DNA of 64,000 bases, from positions 2,204,509 through 2,268,508 of the forward strand of contig NW_020655294.1 of assembly GCF_003589595.1 (NCBI RefSeq), read 5' to 3'. Shown one piece after another: positions 57,301-64,000 of this stretch. How positions within the stretch are numbered: the stretch's first letter is position 1; each line of letters starts with the position of its first letter. The translations under genes were made by a program, and so were the position numbers. This stretch comes from Hyposmocoma kahamanoa (lineage: Eukaryota > Arthropoda > Insecta > Lepidoptera > Cosmopterigidae). The notes beneath the pieces were generated by a model. It was given only the letters and a program-made list of their open reading frames with translations. It was not told where the DNA came from and made no database searches.

Positions 57301-59941
57301 GGAGGCGCTGTGGTCGCTGCCGTCCACGATGTTCGTGCTGACGCTGGCGCTGCGCTTCAACGCGCTGATGCTGCCGGTGGCGGGGCGCAACGCCTCCGAC
57401 ACGCCCGACTACTTCATCGCCATCCTCAACACGGGCCTGGCCGTCGTGCTGGTTTGCACTGTCGTGAGTCTCGTCATATCGCATCATTTCTTAATAACTT
57501 TTCAATATGACAATTATGACGGACGTAATTTCGATACATGTATATTCGATAACCTCATTTCTTTCTTTGTGGGATGGAAATTCATTTTCGACTACTTCAG
57601 AATCGATGGGCATCTACTCATTATGCTCCCGTTATAACTTTCTGATCCAGAGTATATCCTAGCAAACCAAATCAAAAACGTTTAGAGGTCAGGCAAAGTA
57701 ACATAGGTAGATAGCCGTGTTGACAACCTTAATCTGGATCTAAATTGATTATCAAGTAGATATTTAAAGAGTTAAGTGTTAAGTTAAGACTGATGAATAC
57801 CTGGCCATGATAGCAGCGATAGTAGGCAACAAAATGAGGACACCTTATCGGTGACGTCACCCGTCTCGTATTATGTAAATACTGAGTACGCTTAGTGGCG
57901 AAACAAAGATTTTGCGCTACCATTCCGCCAAGTTGTAACTTCTCCAGGAGGATTGCCATCAATAAAAAAAAACGCAAACGCTTTGTGGTTTCAACTTGTC
58001 GCTATAAGCCGCATCCGTTAAATCATTTCATATTACGTTTGTAATGTATAAGGTCACCTATGGTATGGGTATTTTTATTTATTTTTGAAATTTTAGCGGG
58101 TTGTGATACGCTAAATATGTAGAAAAATTATGTACTACATTTGTTAGGCGTTTGTAATGGAACCCAAATATAAAATTGACAATGCGAATAATTCATTATA
58201 CGAAGGAATTCTTTCTGAGTGTTCGATCTTTCGTGATTCGACAAAGTAGTGGAGTAATTTCACATAAAAATAATTGAATATCAATTGAATAAAAATTTAA
58301 ATTCATTATTCACCAGGGAAAAAATGTCATGTTTATTTTATTTATTTCGTTAACGTAGCATAAGAAAAGGGTAGGGCCCACAACGTTGCCTTGAGGAACT
58401 ACGTAGTTAATGTTAGCCTCCTGATTTGTATAGAATCAATCTGTGCTCGTTGAGTTCTATCTGTATAGTAACAACGAATAAGGGAAAATTGAGTTCTTCT
58501 ATACTCAATGCTTCAAGTTAGTCAATGGGTAAAGAGACCATGTCGAATGCAGTAGCCAAATCCAAAAATGATTTTTCAATAAAAATATTCAAATATTTTT
58601 TTAAATTATCTAATTTTTGACGACAACAACAAACTCAGTGATAATTTCCTTGCCCTAAATCCAATTTTCTTTTCTAAGAATAGATGTTTCGGCAGTACAC
58701 AATTAGTGATCAATTACAATTAGTCTATTGTTGATAATTATAAAGAAGCAAAAATCAAATGTTTTGGTGAATGTTGGTTTTTTGTCTGGCATTGAACAGC
58801 TACTGAGACAATCACAAGAAATTAAAAATAAACATCAAATAGATAAAATTGAAATGATTAAGTGGTACCGTTTTTTATTTATTAATTATCCAATGTTGGT
58901 TCCAGTCGGGCATCGAACTGCTATTCTCCCGCAAGCGCCTGTGGATGGTAGTAGCGCCCGTAGCCATCACCTCCATAGTGCTCATGTTCATTCCCTTCAA
59001 CCCCTACCAGGACGACGGGCCTTCTGTGCAGAGGCATTACTGGTTTGTGAGTATTGCGAGTTTAATTTATTCTCCCAAGGAGCGCTAAATATCGCATTGA
59101 TTACTCTGTTACTACGCGGTGGAATTTATATAGAAACCGTTCTTTGCTCTACATACAAGGCTCAGAATTCACAGAACTTTGTGAAAATTTTCATACTTAA
59201 AAAAAACAAATAATATATTACAGTTGATCCATTATAATGTTTAGCAATATTTTTATACTGTTTTTGTCGCCGCTACCGCTCTTTTAAATTTTAGAACCAA
59301 ACCTTAACGGACCTTGTAGACACTGATAATCTCGTACTGTTACCACAGGCCCTCTTGACCTTTATAACTCGAATACAATTTATAGAATACGAGAAAGTAG
59401 AAATCTCGGCCCGCCATATCGTAGTGAAGTTTCCTGATTAGAATACCATGGTACACACACCACACGGCTGATTAAGAATAATTTCTTCAAATATTTATCT
59501 ACTGTCGGTAGGCCTGGAATTGATGGGGTCTGTATTACTACTAGATTTAAAAAGAGGAAAAGCTTAGGTTTGCACGTAGTGCTCTACCGATTGATTTATT
59601 TTATATGGGTTGGTTAAAAATGGCGCCCAACGTGGGGCGTAAGGGGTGATTGAAAAAAGTGCCCGTTTGCTTGATACGGCGACGACGTACTTAGACGTCA
59701 AAGAGATTATATATTATTTCCAGCACTCGGAAATAATATCGTACAATTACACCGGCTCGCAAACGGAACGCGTAGCGGGTCTCGTGGTGACGAAGCACGA
59801 CGCGTACTCCACGGCGAGGGTGCTGCCGGCGCTGAGGGAGAACGGCATCAACGTGGAGGCCCGCACGGACTTCCGCGACGACTGCCAACGACACGTACAT
59901 TGCAATTTGCCGCTCTTTAGGGTGCGGTTTGGGCCCGATCT
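33290..59941 (+). CDS. ERMP1/FXNA-like M28 metallopeptidase, multi-membrane-span (C-terminus outside window)
   Basis: Sixteen exons (listed separately) join in one frame of about 739 codons; human ERMP1 is about 904 residues. After a short basic N-terminus and a membrane anchor ([15 protein letters not shown]) comes the peptidase domain with all M28 metal and catalytic positions: His in CHYDSVP, Asp in GTSDN, Glu-Glu in NGAEEN, Asp in NLDAGG and His in YHTRYD. The [11 protein letters not shown] and GIDIAFV blocks are typical of ERMP1. Several hydrophobic spans follow. Known family members sit in the endoplasmic reticulum membrane with the peptidase in the lumen; the natural substrate is not clear. 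The Glu of the NLE motif is Asp here. The two most 5' exons are less certain. Introns reach about 8 kb and are full of repeats. Confidence 0.92.
33353..34689. other. Intron DNA with a 28-bp tandem duplication
   Basis: TTAGATTGTTTTTGAAAGGC... at 33713-33740 is repeated at 33741-33768 with one change. The rest is AT-rich and unassigned. Confidence 0.45.
34735..34830. repeat. Short repeat shared with 45745-45830
   Basis: GGAAAGGGATGGTATGTACG and GGAGGCTCCTTTCGTGCACC recur at 45765-45815 with changes. Non-coding; family unknown. Confidence 0.5.
34980..35010. repeat. Perfect 13-bp hairpin
   Basis: GAAACAATTGACG and CGTCAATTGTTTC are separated by 5 bases. No run of T follows, so a terminator is not implied. 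Confidence 0.6.
35383..35680. repeat. GC-rich MITE-like insert flanked by a short direct repeat
   Basis: CTTAGAGGGTGGATAAAAG..CCATAGTC at 35389 recurs as CTTAGAGGATGG..CCATAGTC at 35616. Between them lies a GC-rich segment (35442-35612) opening GGCGACGTTTAGC and closing GAAATCGCCGTGTGTAACC. Looks like a worn transposon. Confidence 0.45.
35839..36016 (+). repeat. Family A repeat, 3' part lost
   Basis: GACGGGACGAACAAGTTATG to TGTAATTTCACCAGCACCC, where unrelated GTGTACAC-rich sequence begins. Confidence 0.8.
36017..36205. repeat. GTACAC-rich insertion next to family A
   Basis: GGCGTGTGTACACGC at the left and GGACGTGTGTAGGG at the right bracket repeats of TTGTACACGACAAG and TTTCGTGTCTG. Probably a small DNA transposon that inserted in the repeat. 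Confidence 0.4.
36570..36692 (+). repeat. Family A repeat, right half
   Basis: TGTCCCATGTGTCTGTG through GTGGCGGCAG and CACAAGGAGCTCTACTAC. Confidence 0.75.
37027..37650 (+). pseudogene. LINE ORF1 relic with coiled coil
   Basis: [20 protein letters not shown] starts at 37027. A stop near 37197 breaks it, and it resumes with [18 protein letters not shown] and a long heptad-like stretch ([18 protein letters not shown]) before another frame change near 37460. No zinc knuckle was seen, so this resembles coiled-coil ORF1 proteins of the Jockey/CR1 group. Confidence 0.7.
37965..38640 (+). pseudogene. LINE ORF2 endonuclease domain relic (APE type)
   Basis: [33 protein letters not shown] and [14 protein letters not shown] are the Asn and Glu blocks of apurinic-like endonucleases. 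A stop at 38418-38420 and later changes break it before ICGDFNFD (about 38450). Confidence 0.8.
38643..40735 (+). pseudogene. LINE ORF2 linker, reverse transcriptase and C-terminal relic
   Basis: [52 protein letters not shown] (39770, broken by a frameshift), [17 protein letters not shown] and [20 protein letters not shown] follow in order. The YADD region is shifted (near 40020). The C-terminal [20 protein letters not shown] closes it. At least four frame breaks make it non-functional. Confidence 0.85.
40831..41598. other. LINE tail and unassigned intron DNA
   Basis: A tract of AAATA-like repeats at 40840-40930 ends the LINE. Nothing is recognised after it. Confidence 0.45.
41599..41667 (+). 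CDS. ERMP1-like proposed second coding exon
   Basis: Acceptor TTTCCAG and 69 nt, exactly 23 codons ([23 protein letters not shown]), then GTTAAT. Phase 0 on both sides fits exons at 33290 and 48081, and it places a charged stretch just before the membrane anchor, as expected. The donor is weak. Confidence 0.5.
41668..42906. other. Intron DNA, unassigned
   Basis: No exon or repeat is recognised between the proposed exon and the LINE fragment. Confidence 0.3.
42910..43332 (-). pseudogene. LINE ORF2 C-terminal fragment with an internal perfect palindrome
   Basis: Reverse frame: [66 protein letters not shown]. This is the typical end of a Jockey-like ORF2, same family as 21345-21525. The frame passes through the palindrome at 43210-43259 without a stop. 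Confidence 0.75.
43210..43259. repeat. Perfect inverted repeat, 23-bp arms, 4-base loop
   Basis: AATTCTGGGAATATCCACAA..CAT (43210-43232) is complemented without mismatch by 43237-43259 around CCCT. Confidence 0.9.
43333..44220. other. Intron DNA, unassigned
   Basis: No exon with proper phases and no repeat copy is recognised. A pyrimidine-rich run is at 43375-43410. Confidence 0.3.
44221..44310. repeat. Tandem repeat, 3 x 30 bp
   Basis: ATTTGGTATCTTCTATTAAA + ATTATCGTGT is repeated at 44251 and 44281 with 2-4 substitutions. A minisatellite-like array. Confidence 0.9.
44311..45184. other. Intron DNA, unassigned
   Basis: A tRNA-like scrap at about 44622-44690 (GTGGTTTAGCGAATC, GGATTGAATTCCC) may be an old SINE head. 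Nothing else. Confidence 0.3.
45185..45456 (+). repeat. Family A repeat, best full-length copy
   Basis: Reference copy: GTGACGGGACGAACAAGTC start, ACACGCCTGTCCATAACAG, AGAGCTTTAAATCGCAAAG, GGGGCACTGCCACTGCGC, CACCCTGAGACAT, CAAGTCCCATGTGCCTGTG, an internal inverted pair around CAGTAATTCTGACATTACTG, GGCAAGGTGGCAGTACTA and CTCTTTCACAAGGAGTTCTA. It has no coding frame and no clear tRNA boxes, so it may be a non-autonomous element or a SINE of other origin. At least 13 further copies or parts lie in this window on both strands. Confidence 0.88.
45740..45860. repeat. Short repeat (second copy) and AAT microsatellite
   Basis: GGAATGGTACGTCGTACGG and AAGGCTCCTTTCATGCACCC parallel 34780-34830. They are followed by about six AAT units at 45833-45852. 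Confidence 0.5.
45861..47754. other. Intron DNA, unassigned
   Basis: An imperfect hairpin at 45942-45976 (CCCAAAG / CTTTGGG) is the only structure seen. Open frames here are short and lack splice support. Confidence 0.3.
47755..47975 (+). repeat. tRNA-derived SINE, family F
   Basis: A box in GTGGTCGAGTGGCTTAAAT, B box in GGTTTCGATCTCC, then GTCAATGTGGAAAATCTTTT and CACAAGTGCTTCAG. I recall this body from lepidopteran SINEs; only one copy is present here. Confidence 0.65.
48081..48197 (+). CDS. ERMP1-like exon: membrane anchor
   Basis: Encodes [20 protein letters not shown], then [20 protein letters not shown] single hydrophobic span is followed by a luminal stretch. Acceptor CTTGTAG (an alternative 7 bp later would change phase), donor GTGAGT. 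Confidence 0.8.
48845..49526. mobile_element. Fold-back element, family E, inverted arms of about 225-240 bp
   Basis: The left arm (48845 to about 49086) and right arm (about 49303-49526) are reverse complements with scattered mismatches and small gaps. They share TTTGTTTGAAAAA-, GGGCCC.., CCATGGTCACGG- and ATAAGGTGGTTTGCATCAAT-type blocks. The 216-bp middle has its own short hairpin (GTTTGGGAT / ATCCCAAAC). No coding sequence. Single-arm pieces are at 12888, 17427 and 62877. Confidence 0.85.
49790..49967 (+). CDS. ERMP1-like exon: start of peptidase domain
   Basis: Encodes [30 protein letters not shown], and on to RTDWQMVSG. The EPRV.G block is a family hallmark. Acceptor TTCCAG, donor GTAGTC, exits in phase 1. 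Confidence 0.92.
50332..51282 (-). pseudogene. LINE reverse transcriptase/C-terminal relic with two insertions
   Basis: Reverse reading: [20 protein letters not shown] (the RT YADD region, degenerate), a foreign stretch (51046-51170), [30 protein letters not shown], then a palindromic MITE (50753-50917), and near 50330-50514 [21 protein letters not shown]. Same broad clade as the 36950 LINE, but a different, 5'-truncated copy. Confidence 0.7.
50750..50920. mobile_element. Palindromic Harbinger-like MITE
   Basis: 165 bp with inverted ends of about 40 bp (GGGTCGTATTCTAGAACTCT...), flanked by TAA at 50750-50752 and 50918-50920. A 3-bp TAA/TTA duplication is the PIF/Harbinger pattern. It interrupts the LINE relic. 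Confidence 0.8.
51933..52095 (+). CDS. ERMP1-like exon: first zinc-ligand motif
   Basis: Encodes [29 protein letters not shown], then [16 protein letters not shown]. The His of CHYDS is the first metal ligand and the Asp next to it belongs to the active site. Phase 1 in and out; donor GTAAGT. Confidence 0.95.
52352..52479 (+). CDS. ERMP1-like exon: GTSDN and NGAEEN motifs
   Basis: Encodes [37 protein letters not shown]. It carries the bridging Asp and the catalytic/metal Glu pair. Acceptor TTTTTAG, donor GTAAGA. Confidence 0.96.
53014..53112 (+). CDS. ERMP1-like exon: HPWA and NLDAGG motifs
   Basis: Encodes [33 protein letters not shown]. The usual Glu of the NLEA motif is Asp, still able to bind metal. 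Confidence 0.95.
53880..54024 (+). CDS. ERMP1-like exon: [11 protein letters not shown] motif
   Basis: Encodes [46 protein letters not shown]. Conserved across ERMP1 proteins. Confidence 0.95.
54571..54722 (+). CDS. ERMP1-like exon: last zinc ligand
   Basis: Encodes [46 protein letters not shown] holds the last metal-binding His. The exon is much richer in GC than the introns. Donor GTCAGT. Confidence 0.95.
54835..54935 (+). pseudogene. Tiny LINE RT scrap in an intron
   Basis: [17 protein letters not shown] (from about 54857) resembles the RT motif GVPQGS.LGP. Only this block is recognisable. Confidence 0.45.
54963..55107 (+). CDS. ERMP1-like exon: first C-terminal membrane span
   Basis: Encodes [20 protein letters not shown] and a long hydrophobic stretch to [14 protein letters not shown] before a membrane span is shared with the family. 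Donor GTGAGC. Confidence 0.92.
55500..55620 (+). CDS. ERMP1-like exon: membrane span
   Basis: Encodes [39 protein letters not shown]. Enters with two bases (Arg codon), exits in phase 2. Confidence 0.9.
56036..56138 (+). CDS. ERMP1-like exon: membrane span
   Basis: Encodes [34 protein letters not shown]. Acceptor CCAG, exits in phase 0. Confidence 0.9.
56588..56780 (+). CDS. ERMP1-like exon: two membrane spans
   Basis: Encodes [20 protein letters not shown], then two hydrophobic blocks to [14 protein letters not shown]. Acceptor TTTCCAG, donor GTACGT. Confidence 0.9.
57282..57463 (+). CDS. ERMP1-like exon: GC-rich membrane segment
   Basis: The acceptor CTTCCTTAG at 57281 gives the required two-base entry. 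Encodes [33 protein letters not shown] and [18 protein letters not shown]. The frame is open upstream too, but earlier acceptors break the phase. Donor GTGAGT. Confidence 0.88.
58203..58310 (+). repeat. Family B SINE tail
   Basis: GAAGGAATTCTTTCTGAGTG, TTCGATCTTTCG and AGTGGAGTAATTTCACATAA. Only the 3' end remains. Confidence 0.7.
58340..58600 (-). pseudogene. LINE reverse transcriptase fragment
   Basis: In reverse, [16 protein letters not shown] (RT block A, near 58530-58575) and, after frame changes, [16 protein letters not shown] (block B, near 58370-58410). The two catalytic blocks are in the right order and spacing for an RT. Confidence 0.7.
58906..59046 (+). CDS. ERMP1-like exon: last membrane span seen
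   Basis: Encodes [43 protein letters not shown]. The strong donor GTGAGT at 59047 keeps phase 0; the GT three bases earlier would not. QR..W is the family transition to the luminal C-terminal domain. Confidence 0.9.
59724..59941 (+). CDS. ERMP1-like exon: start of luminal C-terminal domain
   Basis: Encodes [40 protein letters not shown], and so on to RFGPDL. It ends CT|GTGAGT, so the TGA in frame just after is more likely intron. No later exon was found before 64000, so the C-terminus lies outside the window. Confidence 0.88.
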
Positions 59942-61201
59942 GTGAGTATTTTGTTTCTAATATTTTTTGGACGAATTCACAATGCAACCGACTTCGTACA
60001 ATTATAAGCACAAGAAAAACTGAAGTTTTCGACTTTGACAGTAATTAATAAAGAAAGGTTAAAAATGAAAATGCTTCGATGGTTTGGTCTTGTAAGAATG
60101 CAAATGTGGATGGACACATTGGGATAGGTAGACCTGAACTTATCTGGATCAGATTGGGGATGTCCTTGAAAGAGACCATGTTAAAAGTGCCAAGAATAAA
60201 CGGGAGTATAGCTCATTCCACATCAAACCGAACACTTTTTAATCGATGATTATCTGCATGTATGTTTAGGATCATGTGACGCCCTGTAAGGGCATGGCAA
60301 ATGTTTATGTCGTTCATCGTAGATGAGAATTGTTTTCTTTATTTTAAGGCTATACATATATAAAAATAATCTAGGATGATCCCTGTGACAGTTCATAAAT
60401 ATCTACAAAATATGACCTTGTAACGGTGTGCACTAATTCAATTTAAATAAATAAACGATTTGTTATTATTAATTTGTAAACGTATTAACAATATACATTT
60501 TTTTAAATTAAATACTATGGGGAAATCCGAAACCATAGAAGATACAAGGAAACTGTCTTAGGAACCATTAAAGCTCTGGCCATACAGAGGCGCGGGATTT
60601 TCTGTAATGTACGAGTTTATATGAACCCTGCCACACAGTCGATCAACACTAAATAATATTAATAATAGACATTTATTTCAGGCTTAAAAACCCTTATACA
60701 ACATAATCATTCAATATACATACTTAACAGATAAGACTTTGTACTAAATTTTACCATTGGATCAAATAAAGCAAAAATATAAAATAAAATAAACTAGCCA
60801 TCGTCTGATGTTGTCAGTGCAGTGCACGATAATCCAGAGCCGAAAAATAGAACCGGTTACATCCTCCACTAGTGCACTCAATATTGAGTTCTTGCTATCC
60901 CGCAGGCGAGCCCAAAACGAGGCTATACGAGTTCTGATAATGGCATAGAAATCTAACAAAAAAATTAATTTTATTCATTTTTATGAATAACTCACGCTGG
61001 ACCTAAAATTGAACATGCACAAATTGTTTTCACAAAAAAGACTTAGCGGTTCCTAGACAATACACAGTTTCTTTGTATCTTCCATGGTTTCAGATTTCCT
61101 CATACTGTTCCATTAAAAAAAATACTGTATACGTGGGGCGGACTACAAGTTTACGACATGAATAAGAAAACGATACTGTAGAAGGTCAGAAATGAATTTA
61201 T

Positions 61202-61470
61202 TATAATTATTAATACAAAGATCGAAACTCTCTCGAAACACTCAGAAAAAAACACTCAGAAAAAAATCCTTCGATCCGGTCGGATTCGAACCGACGTCTT
61301 CTTGCATACCGTGCCAGACGCTATACCAACTAAGCCACGGAACGAACCAACGGACCTCACGAATTCCTCTATGTGCTTGCGTCGGGTCTTTGTACTTGGT
61401 CTTTCAACGACTTTTTAGTCGTAGCGCCATCTATGAGAAATCTATTACAGATTTATCACCCAGTTAGTAC
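61202..61470 (-). repeat. tRNA-derived SINE, family B, well preserved
   Basis: CGGTCGGATTCGAACCGACG, ATACCAACTAAGCCACGGAA and GTCGTAGCGCCATCTATGAG. Its tail (AATTATTAATACAAAGATCG, 61205) reappears inverted at about 61514. Confidence 0.85.
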
Positions 61471-61483
61471 CTTGATCGAAGGA

Positions 61484-61590
61484 ATTTTAACTGAGTGTTT
61501 TTTCTGAGTGTTCGATCTTTGTATTAATAATTATAACAAACTAGTGGAGTAATTTGACAAAAAATAATTGAATATCAATTCAATAAAACT
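61484..61590 (+). repeat. Inverted family B tail
   Basis: GATCGAAGGAATTTTAACTG, TTCGATCTTTGTATTAATAA and ACTAGTGGAGTAATTTGAC. With the preceding copy it forms a large potential hairpin. Confidence 0.75.
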
Positions 61591-61602
61591 TAATTAATGA
61601 AT

Positions 61603-62570
61603 TTATTGTTTCTTAAAATATTCTCCGTTAGCGTTAATGCACTTTTTCATACGAATGAACCAATTTTGAAAACATTTATGCCACTCCTCCGTGATAATCT
61701 CTGAAACATATTTTTCATATCTTTCGACAGCCTCTTCGGGTAATGAAAATCGATGATCGCGTAACTGGTTCTTAATTTTTGGAAATAAATAAAAGTCACA
61801 AGGTGCTAGGTCGGGACTGTACGCGGGATTGCTCATAAGGTCGATGTTGTTCACCTTCAAAAATTCATTTGTCTGTCTGGCCGTGTGAAAACTGGCATTA
61901 TCGTGGTGCAAGATGATACGGCATTTACGGTTATTTTTACGGAGTTTGTCAATAACTTCCGGCAAACAAATCGTCGTGTACCAATCACTATTCACGGTGC
62001 AACGATTCTCCAAAGAAACAGTAGCCACGTGTCCATAATAAAACACTTTGCACGCACGCCACTTTGGTTGGTTTCGGCTCATCTCAAAAACCCATACTCT
62101 CGATTGCTGCTTTGTTTTGGGATCGTAACTATAAATCCACGTTTTGTGACCTATTACTATGTCCCATACCAAATTTGAAGCCCCTTCATTGAATCTGGTA
62201 AGCATGGCATTGCACCAAGTGACGCGATCCGTTTTTTGAGCCTTAGTCAAATTGTGTGGAATCCACCGAGAGCACAGCTTTTTCACACCCAAATGTTTGT
62301 GTAGTGTTGATTGTATTTGACTCATGCCTATGCCTAAAGATGCCCGAATCTCATGGCATGTCACATGTCTGTCTGTTCACAGCAGTGGACGGGCGACCAT
62401 CACGAAATTCGTCACTAGGATTCACACAACCGCGTTTAAATTCTGCAAACCAGCTATAAATAGTCGTCTTGCATGGTGCTTCATCGCCAAAAGCAGTTTG
62501 AAGCTCCGCGGAGCTGTTAAATTACACTTCACAAGTCGTAGAAAATCACACTACGAAAATTTTCACGAGT
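61603..62570 (-). pseudogene. Decayed mariner transposase
   Basis: A minus-strand frame (61603-62364) gives 253 residues ending INANGEYFKKQ. It contains WIPHNLTKAQKTDRV, IILHHDNASFHTARQ (second Asp) and AYSPDLAPCDFYLFP (third Asp). The first catalytic Asp is replaced by His (VIGHKTW). A block is missing after KQQSRVWVFE. The N-terminal part (AFKL.. region up to EFRDGRPSTAV, about 62380-62500) is in another frame. A dead copy of a mariner lineage different from the one at 4211; its inverted ends were not found. Confidence 0.88.
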
Positions 62571-62876
62571 TAAATTCATGGTGATATCGAAATCCAAATT
62601 TCTAAAATGACGCCACAGTGTAAAAACAAGTGACAATCAGATGAAACAAACTGTATTACTTTTTAAATATTGTTTATGAAAGTGGCCAGTTCCGGAAACT
62701 TGTGATGTTCAAAATCTAACTTGTACATTTTTTTTCGACTCGTGTGTACGACAGTACTGTAGTTTGGCTGAACACCTGAGCGAGGTTTTTGTGACTTCTT
62801 GCGACTTGCGATAAAAATGTTTCTTTATTTTTTTTGAGGTAATATTATTTATTTTATATAATATTTTTTCTTACAT

Positions 62877-62950
62877 TTTCGCGATTGTTACACATACGAA
62901 ATGAAACTATTAATACGCGTTTTAAATCCGGAAAAATAGTTTAATTTGTT
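62877..62950 (+). repeat. Fold-back family E tip
   Basis: TTCGCGATTGTTACACATAC and AATGAAACTAT run directly into TTAAATCCGGAAAAATAGTT, so the two outer tips are fused with most of the arms lost. Confidence 0.65.
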
Positions 62951-63000
62951 ATATTATGCGATCACATGAAAAAAAGAGTTCGGTTTGATGTGGAATGAGC

Positions 63001-63720
63001 GATATCGTCGCCTCACTTCCTCAAACTCGCATCTTAAAGCACAAAGTACTTGAAGTGCAAAAAATGCATTGTAAGTATATATACAAATTTTGCAGGCTGT
63101 TTTCATATCACATTTCCTTCATATTCACAAACTGGCTTTTACCTATTCTTAAAGTAATGCATCCAAGTTAACACCCCAAATAAGAAATTGTAAAAAAAAA
63201 ATTAAATTCATTCCATCTCCGAATAATCACTCTTTCTATAATACGTATTTGAGAAAGTGAGACATCGAATTATATAAAGAGGAGGTGGTAAAAGTAGGAG
63301 CGTAGCAAGTGGAAGTTTATGATCTCTGTCTCCCCAATGAGAGACAAGCGTGATGAATATGTATGTCTTTTGAATGTGTAGCCAACAAAATATCAAACTT
63401 GCAAATGTCAATAAAGTATAATGGGTTGAAGACTTGTTGTATGCATGCAAGCTGTATGGTTATAAACCATCCATAACGAAAATAATTTAAAAAAACAACT
63501 AAAGGCGCCCTCATATTGACGCTATTTTATGCGTCCTAAATGGTCAAGTTGAAAAATGTTTAATATTTCTTGTGATTATTTTGTAAAATAGATAGCTACG
63601 TGCTATGTTATTTTTCACAGTAATAATAGATTGTTTTGTCATAAATGTGATTTGACATATTCCATCTTTTCCTGTGTTTAATGTGAATGTTGTTTAATTT
63701 TTAACTTAAAAAACTTACTT
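63001..63720. other. Unassigned AT-rich DNA
   Basis: No exon for the end of the ERMP1-like gene and no placed repeat. Confidence 0.3.
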
Positions 63721-64000
63721 ACTATGTTACGCGAATGCTCCCGCATTTCTGTACCGATTTTGATGATTAATTTGGGAAAAAGGGGACCCCAGTATTAAAA
63801 AATAATATGGCTAAAGCTGAGCAAGTCCCGATTGCACCCGACGCGACACGCATGACGGTGAATTAGGTACTGCTTTATCAATTATTTTAAATTTTTTTTA
63901 ATTGTTTTAGTTTTATTGGTATTATATCATTATTTATTTTAGAATCTCGCTTCTCCGTGGGCCTAAAAGATTAAATTTGAAGGAAATATTCCACCTGTAA
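63721..64000 (+). repeat. Degenerate family C pieces at the right edge
   Basis: ACCGATTTTGATGATTAATT with GGGGACCCCAGTATT, and at the end AAATATTCCACCTGTAA, match family C blocks separated by other DNA. Cut by the window edge. Confidence 0.5.

Larger units (their letters stand above)
60211..63000. mobile_element. 2.8-kb region bounded by perfect 23-bp inverted repeats
   Basis: GCTCATTCCACATCAAACCG..AAC (60211-60233) is exactly complemented by 62978-63000, and the match goes on as C(A/T)CTTTTT. Inside are a LINE-like scrap, a family B SINE pair, a decayed mariner and a family E tip. No clear target duplication is seen (ATA lies close to both ends), so the family is unknown. Confidence 0.6.

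Noticed and set aside
59942..59944. TGA as the real stop of the ERMP1-like gene
   Set aside because: It overlaps a good GTGAGT donor, and the protein would lack the usual C-terminal luminal region; an intron is more likely.

Overview
This window is nuclear DNA from an insect, most likely a moth or butterfly (Lepidoptera). It is AT-rich, with short exons, GT-AG introns and a very high load of interspersed repeats of lepidopteran type. There is no operon structure and no bacterial or organellar signature. Two protein-coding genes of the host can be assembled from exons, both on the + strand. Everything else recognised is transposable elements, their relics, and unassigned intron or intergenic DNA.

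Gene 1 (16702-24493) is the 3' part of a LIM-homeodomain gene of the Islet class (tailup/islet). Seven exons with matching splice phases encode the second LIM domain, a serine/asparagine-rich linker, a homeodomain split by an intron, and the Islet-specific C-terminal part. The exons for the start codon and first LIM domain were not found in positions 1-16701 and are probably upstream of the window. Gene 2 (first coding exon proposed at 33290, running past the last exon seen at 59941) is an M28-family metallopeptidase of the ERMP1 (endoplasmic reticulum metallopeptidase 1, FXNA-like) type. Sixteen exons give about 739 codons in one continuous frame, with all peptidase metal-binding and catalytic motifs and several membrane segments. 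The C-terminus lies beyond the window. A second ATG exon at 27381 with the same exit phase could be an alternative first exon.

The first 16 kb, upstream of or inside the 5' part of islet, is a transposon graveyard with two elements that still have long open frames. One is a non-LTR retrotransposon with a single 957-residue protein (zinc finger, reverse transcriptase, CCHC knuckle, restriction-like endonuclease; 884-3757). The other is a complete mariner with an uninterrupted 339-residue DD34D transposase (4211-5494), which sits inside a hAT element that has a perfect 8-bp target duplication. A second non-autonomous hAT (9511-10301), also with an 8-bp duplication, sits inside a copy of the most frequent short repeat. 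This short repeat ('family A', about 270 bp) occurs at least 14 times. tRNA-derived SINEs ('families B, D and F'), a MITE-like family beginning AACCGACTTC ('family C') and a fold-back family ('family E') are also dispersed.

The large introns of the ERMP1-like gene carry a decayed Jockey/CR1-type LINE (36950-40830), several LINE fragments, a 0.68-kb fold-back element with arms of about 225-240 bp, a Harbinger-like palindromic MITE and, near the right end, a decayed mariner inside a 2.8-kb pair of perfect 23-bp inverted repeats. No CRISPR array, rRNA, convincing functional tRNA or prokaryotic system is present. Family names for the repeats are mine, and clade assignments rest on motif reading without database searches.
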